64,000 nt of DNA from Toxoplasma gondii ME49. Lineage: Eukaryota; Apicomplexa; Conoidasida; Eucoccidiorida; Sarcocystidae. Positions 63,501 through 64,000 of the stretch are shown here, one piece after another. Below the pieces are notes generated by a model. That model was not told where the DNA came from. It worked only from the letters and a program-made list of their open reading frames with translations, and searched no databases. A program made the translations under genes and the position numbers. The stretch lies in NCBI RefSeq assembly GCF_000006565.2, contig NC_031478.1:6769057-6833056 (forward strand). The letters run 5' to 3'. Each line of letters begins with the position of its first letter. Position 1 is the first letter of the stretch.

Positions 63501-63668
63501 TTCTACACGAATGACGGGGGAAACGTCTCTCGATCTTGTCCAAACGTCCGTTTTGCGTCCTTCACACCTGAGACACGCACCTCCGCTTCTTCGCTCGAGT
63601 AGGTTGGTTTCAAAATGATAATGCGCCGCCCAGAACCGTCGTCGATGGCGTCTCCCCAGCTCAACAAC
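60541..63668 (-). CDS. Tat-SF1/CUS2-like splicing factor with UHM domain, 5' partial
   Basis: Relatives help U2 snRNP join the spliceosome by binding SF3B1 through a U2AF-homology motif (UHM). Visible exons are 63668-63581, 62946-62848, 62224-62159, 61820-61689, 61256-61140 and 60597-60541; all phases match. The first begins at an acceptor in phase 2, so earlier exons lie past the window edge. The UHM starts at GRRIIILKPTYSS and continues through LRQELFDEIAQF, KVTVIPRHVQGVACVKL and EDAERIIEQF to the signature loop RYFDGRQLDVFFFDGRSD, whose Arg-Tyr-Phe is the ligand-binding RxF motif. Then come a Lys/Pro linker, a Glu/Asp-rich stretch and the end EERLDKFGEWISQQSSDEEF, much like other Tat-SF1 relatives. 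The missing N-terminus would be expected to carry the first RRM. Family placement is firm; orthology is inferred. Confidence 0.9.
62729..62785. repeat. TCTA/TTTA tetranucleotide microsatellite
   Basis: An interrupted run of TCTA units with several TTTA variants lies in the intron between exons 62946-62848 and 62224-62159 of the Tat-SF1-like gene. It is outside coding sequence. Confidence 0.9.
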
Positions 63669-64000
63669 CTGACGAAAGAAAGCCGACACGGAGCAGAGAA
63701 AATCTGCCACTGCGTCTCTAAACGCATGCATCGACATCCATTCCTACGTGGACGAAGCTGGAACTCTGCGAATAGCTCCACAACAAAAAAACCTCAGGAT
63801 CTGCCCAGGTATGGGATGTACCTGGGGCTCTATAAAGTACTACACCACATCTGTGTATGTCGACCTAACTATACCGATACGCCTCCATCGATACGTATAC
63901 ATCTTTGTCTATTTATAAGTGTCTCTCTTTCGTCTGTCTATGTGTGCAGGCCTCGAACAGGATATATACACGAAAATGGAGACACTTGCGCTTCTCTCTT
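63669..64000. other. Probable intron of the Tat-SF1-like gene, window edge
   Basis: The exon at 63668 is preceded on the minus strand by TCGTCAG, so this stretch should be intron or contain a further 5' exon. I could not identify an exon with matching phase 2 before the window ends. Confidence 0.5.

Overview
The window reads as nuclear DNA of a tissue-cyst coccidian, most likely Toxoplasma gondii or a close relative (Neospora, Hammondia). The evidence is many short GT-AG introns of a few hundred bases, Ser/Ala/Gly-rich low-complexity insertions, a giant protein with a plant-like AP2 DNA-binding domain (ApiAP2), a retained flagellar transport gene, and WGAGACG promoter heptamers in front of a secreted repeat protein. 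I rebuilt the spliced genes by hand. For the listed exons the intron phases match at every join and the total coding length is divisible by three. The exception is the last gene, whose 5' end lies outside the window.

Layout. 87-2471 (+): AP-3 adaptor sigma subunit, 6 exons. 3801-5075 (+): orphan secreted protein, 2 exons. 12643-6707 (-): ApiAP2 factor of about 1875 residues whose AP2 domain is split by its single intron. 20476-21747 (+): CRAL-TRIO/Sec14-like protein with an uncertain 5' end. 24933-24256 (-): weak candidate two-exon gene. 32968-27125 (-): PP2A-family phosphatase, 10 exons. 34770-49030 (+): IFT140, 23 exons, about 1755 residues. 53503-50650 (-): F-box protein, 3 exons. 56312-58787 (+): secreted protein with ten 63-bp repeats, 2 exons. 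63668-60541 (-): 3' part of a Tat-SF1/CUS2-like splicing factor whose 5' exons lie beyond the window. Large gene-free stretches lie between genes, mainly 12.6-20.5 kb and 21.7-27.1 kb.

The genes do not form a single system; this is a typical gene-mixed coccidian locus. Themes are vesicle and lipid traffic (AP-3, Sec14-like), gene control (AP2 factor, splicing factor), protein turnover and dephosphorylation (F-box, PP2A), gamete flagellum assembly (IFT140) and two secreted proteins. The most unusual items are the PP2A-type enzyme (long N-terminal extension, insertion beside the active site, possible intron-retention isoform with a different tail), the repeat protein with its paired GAGACG elements, and the orphan secreted protein with tandem splice acceptors at its signal-peptide junction.
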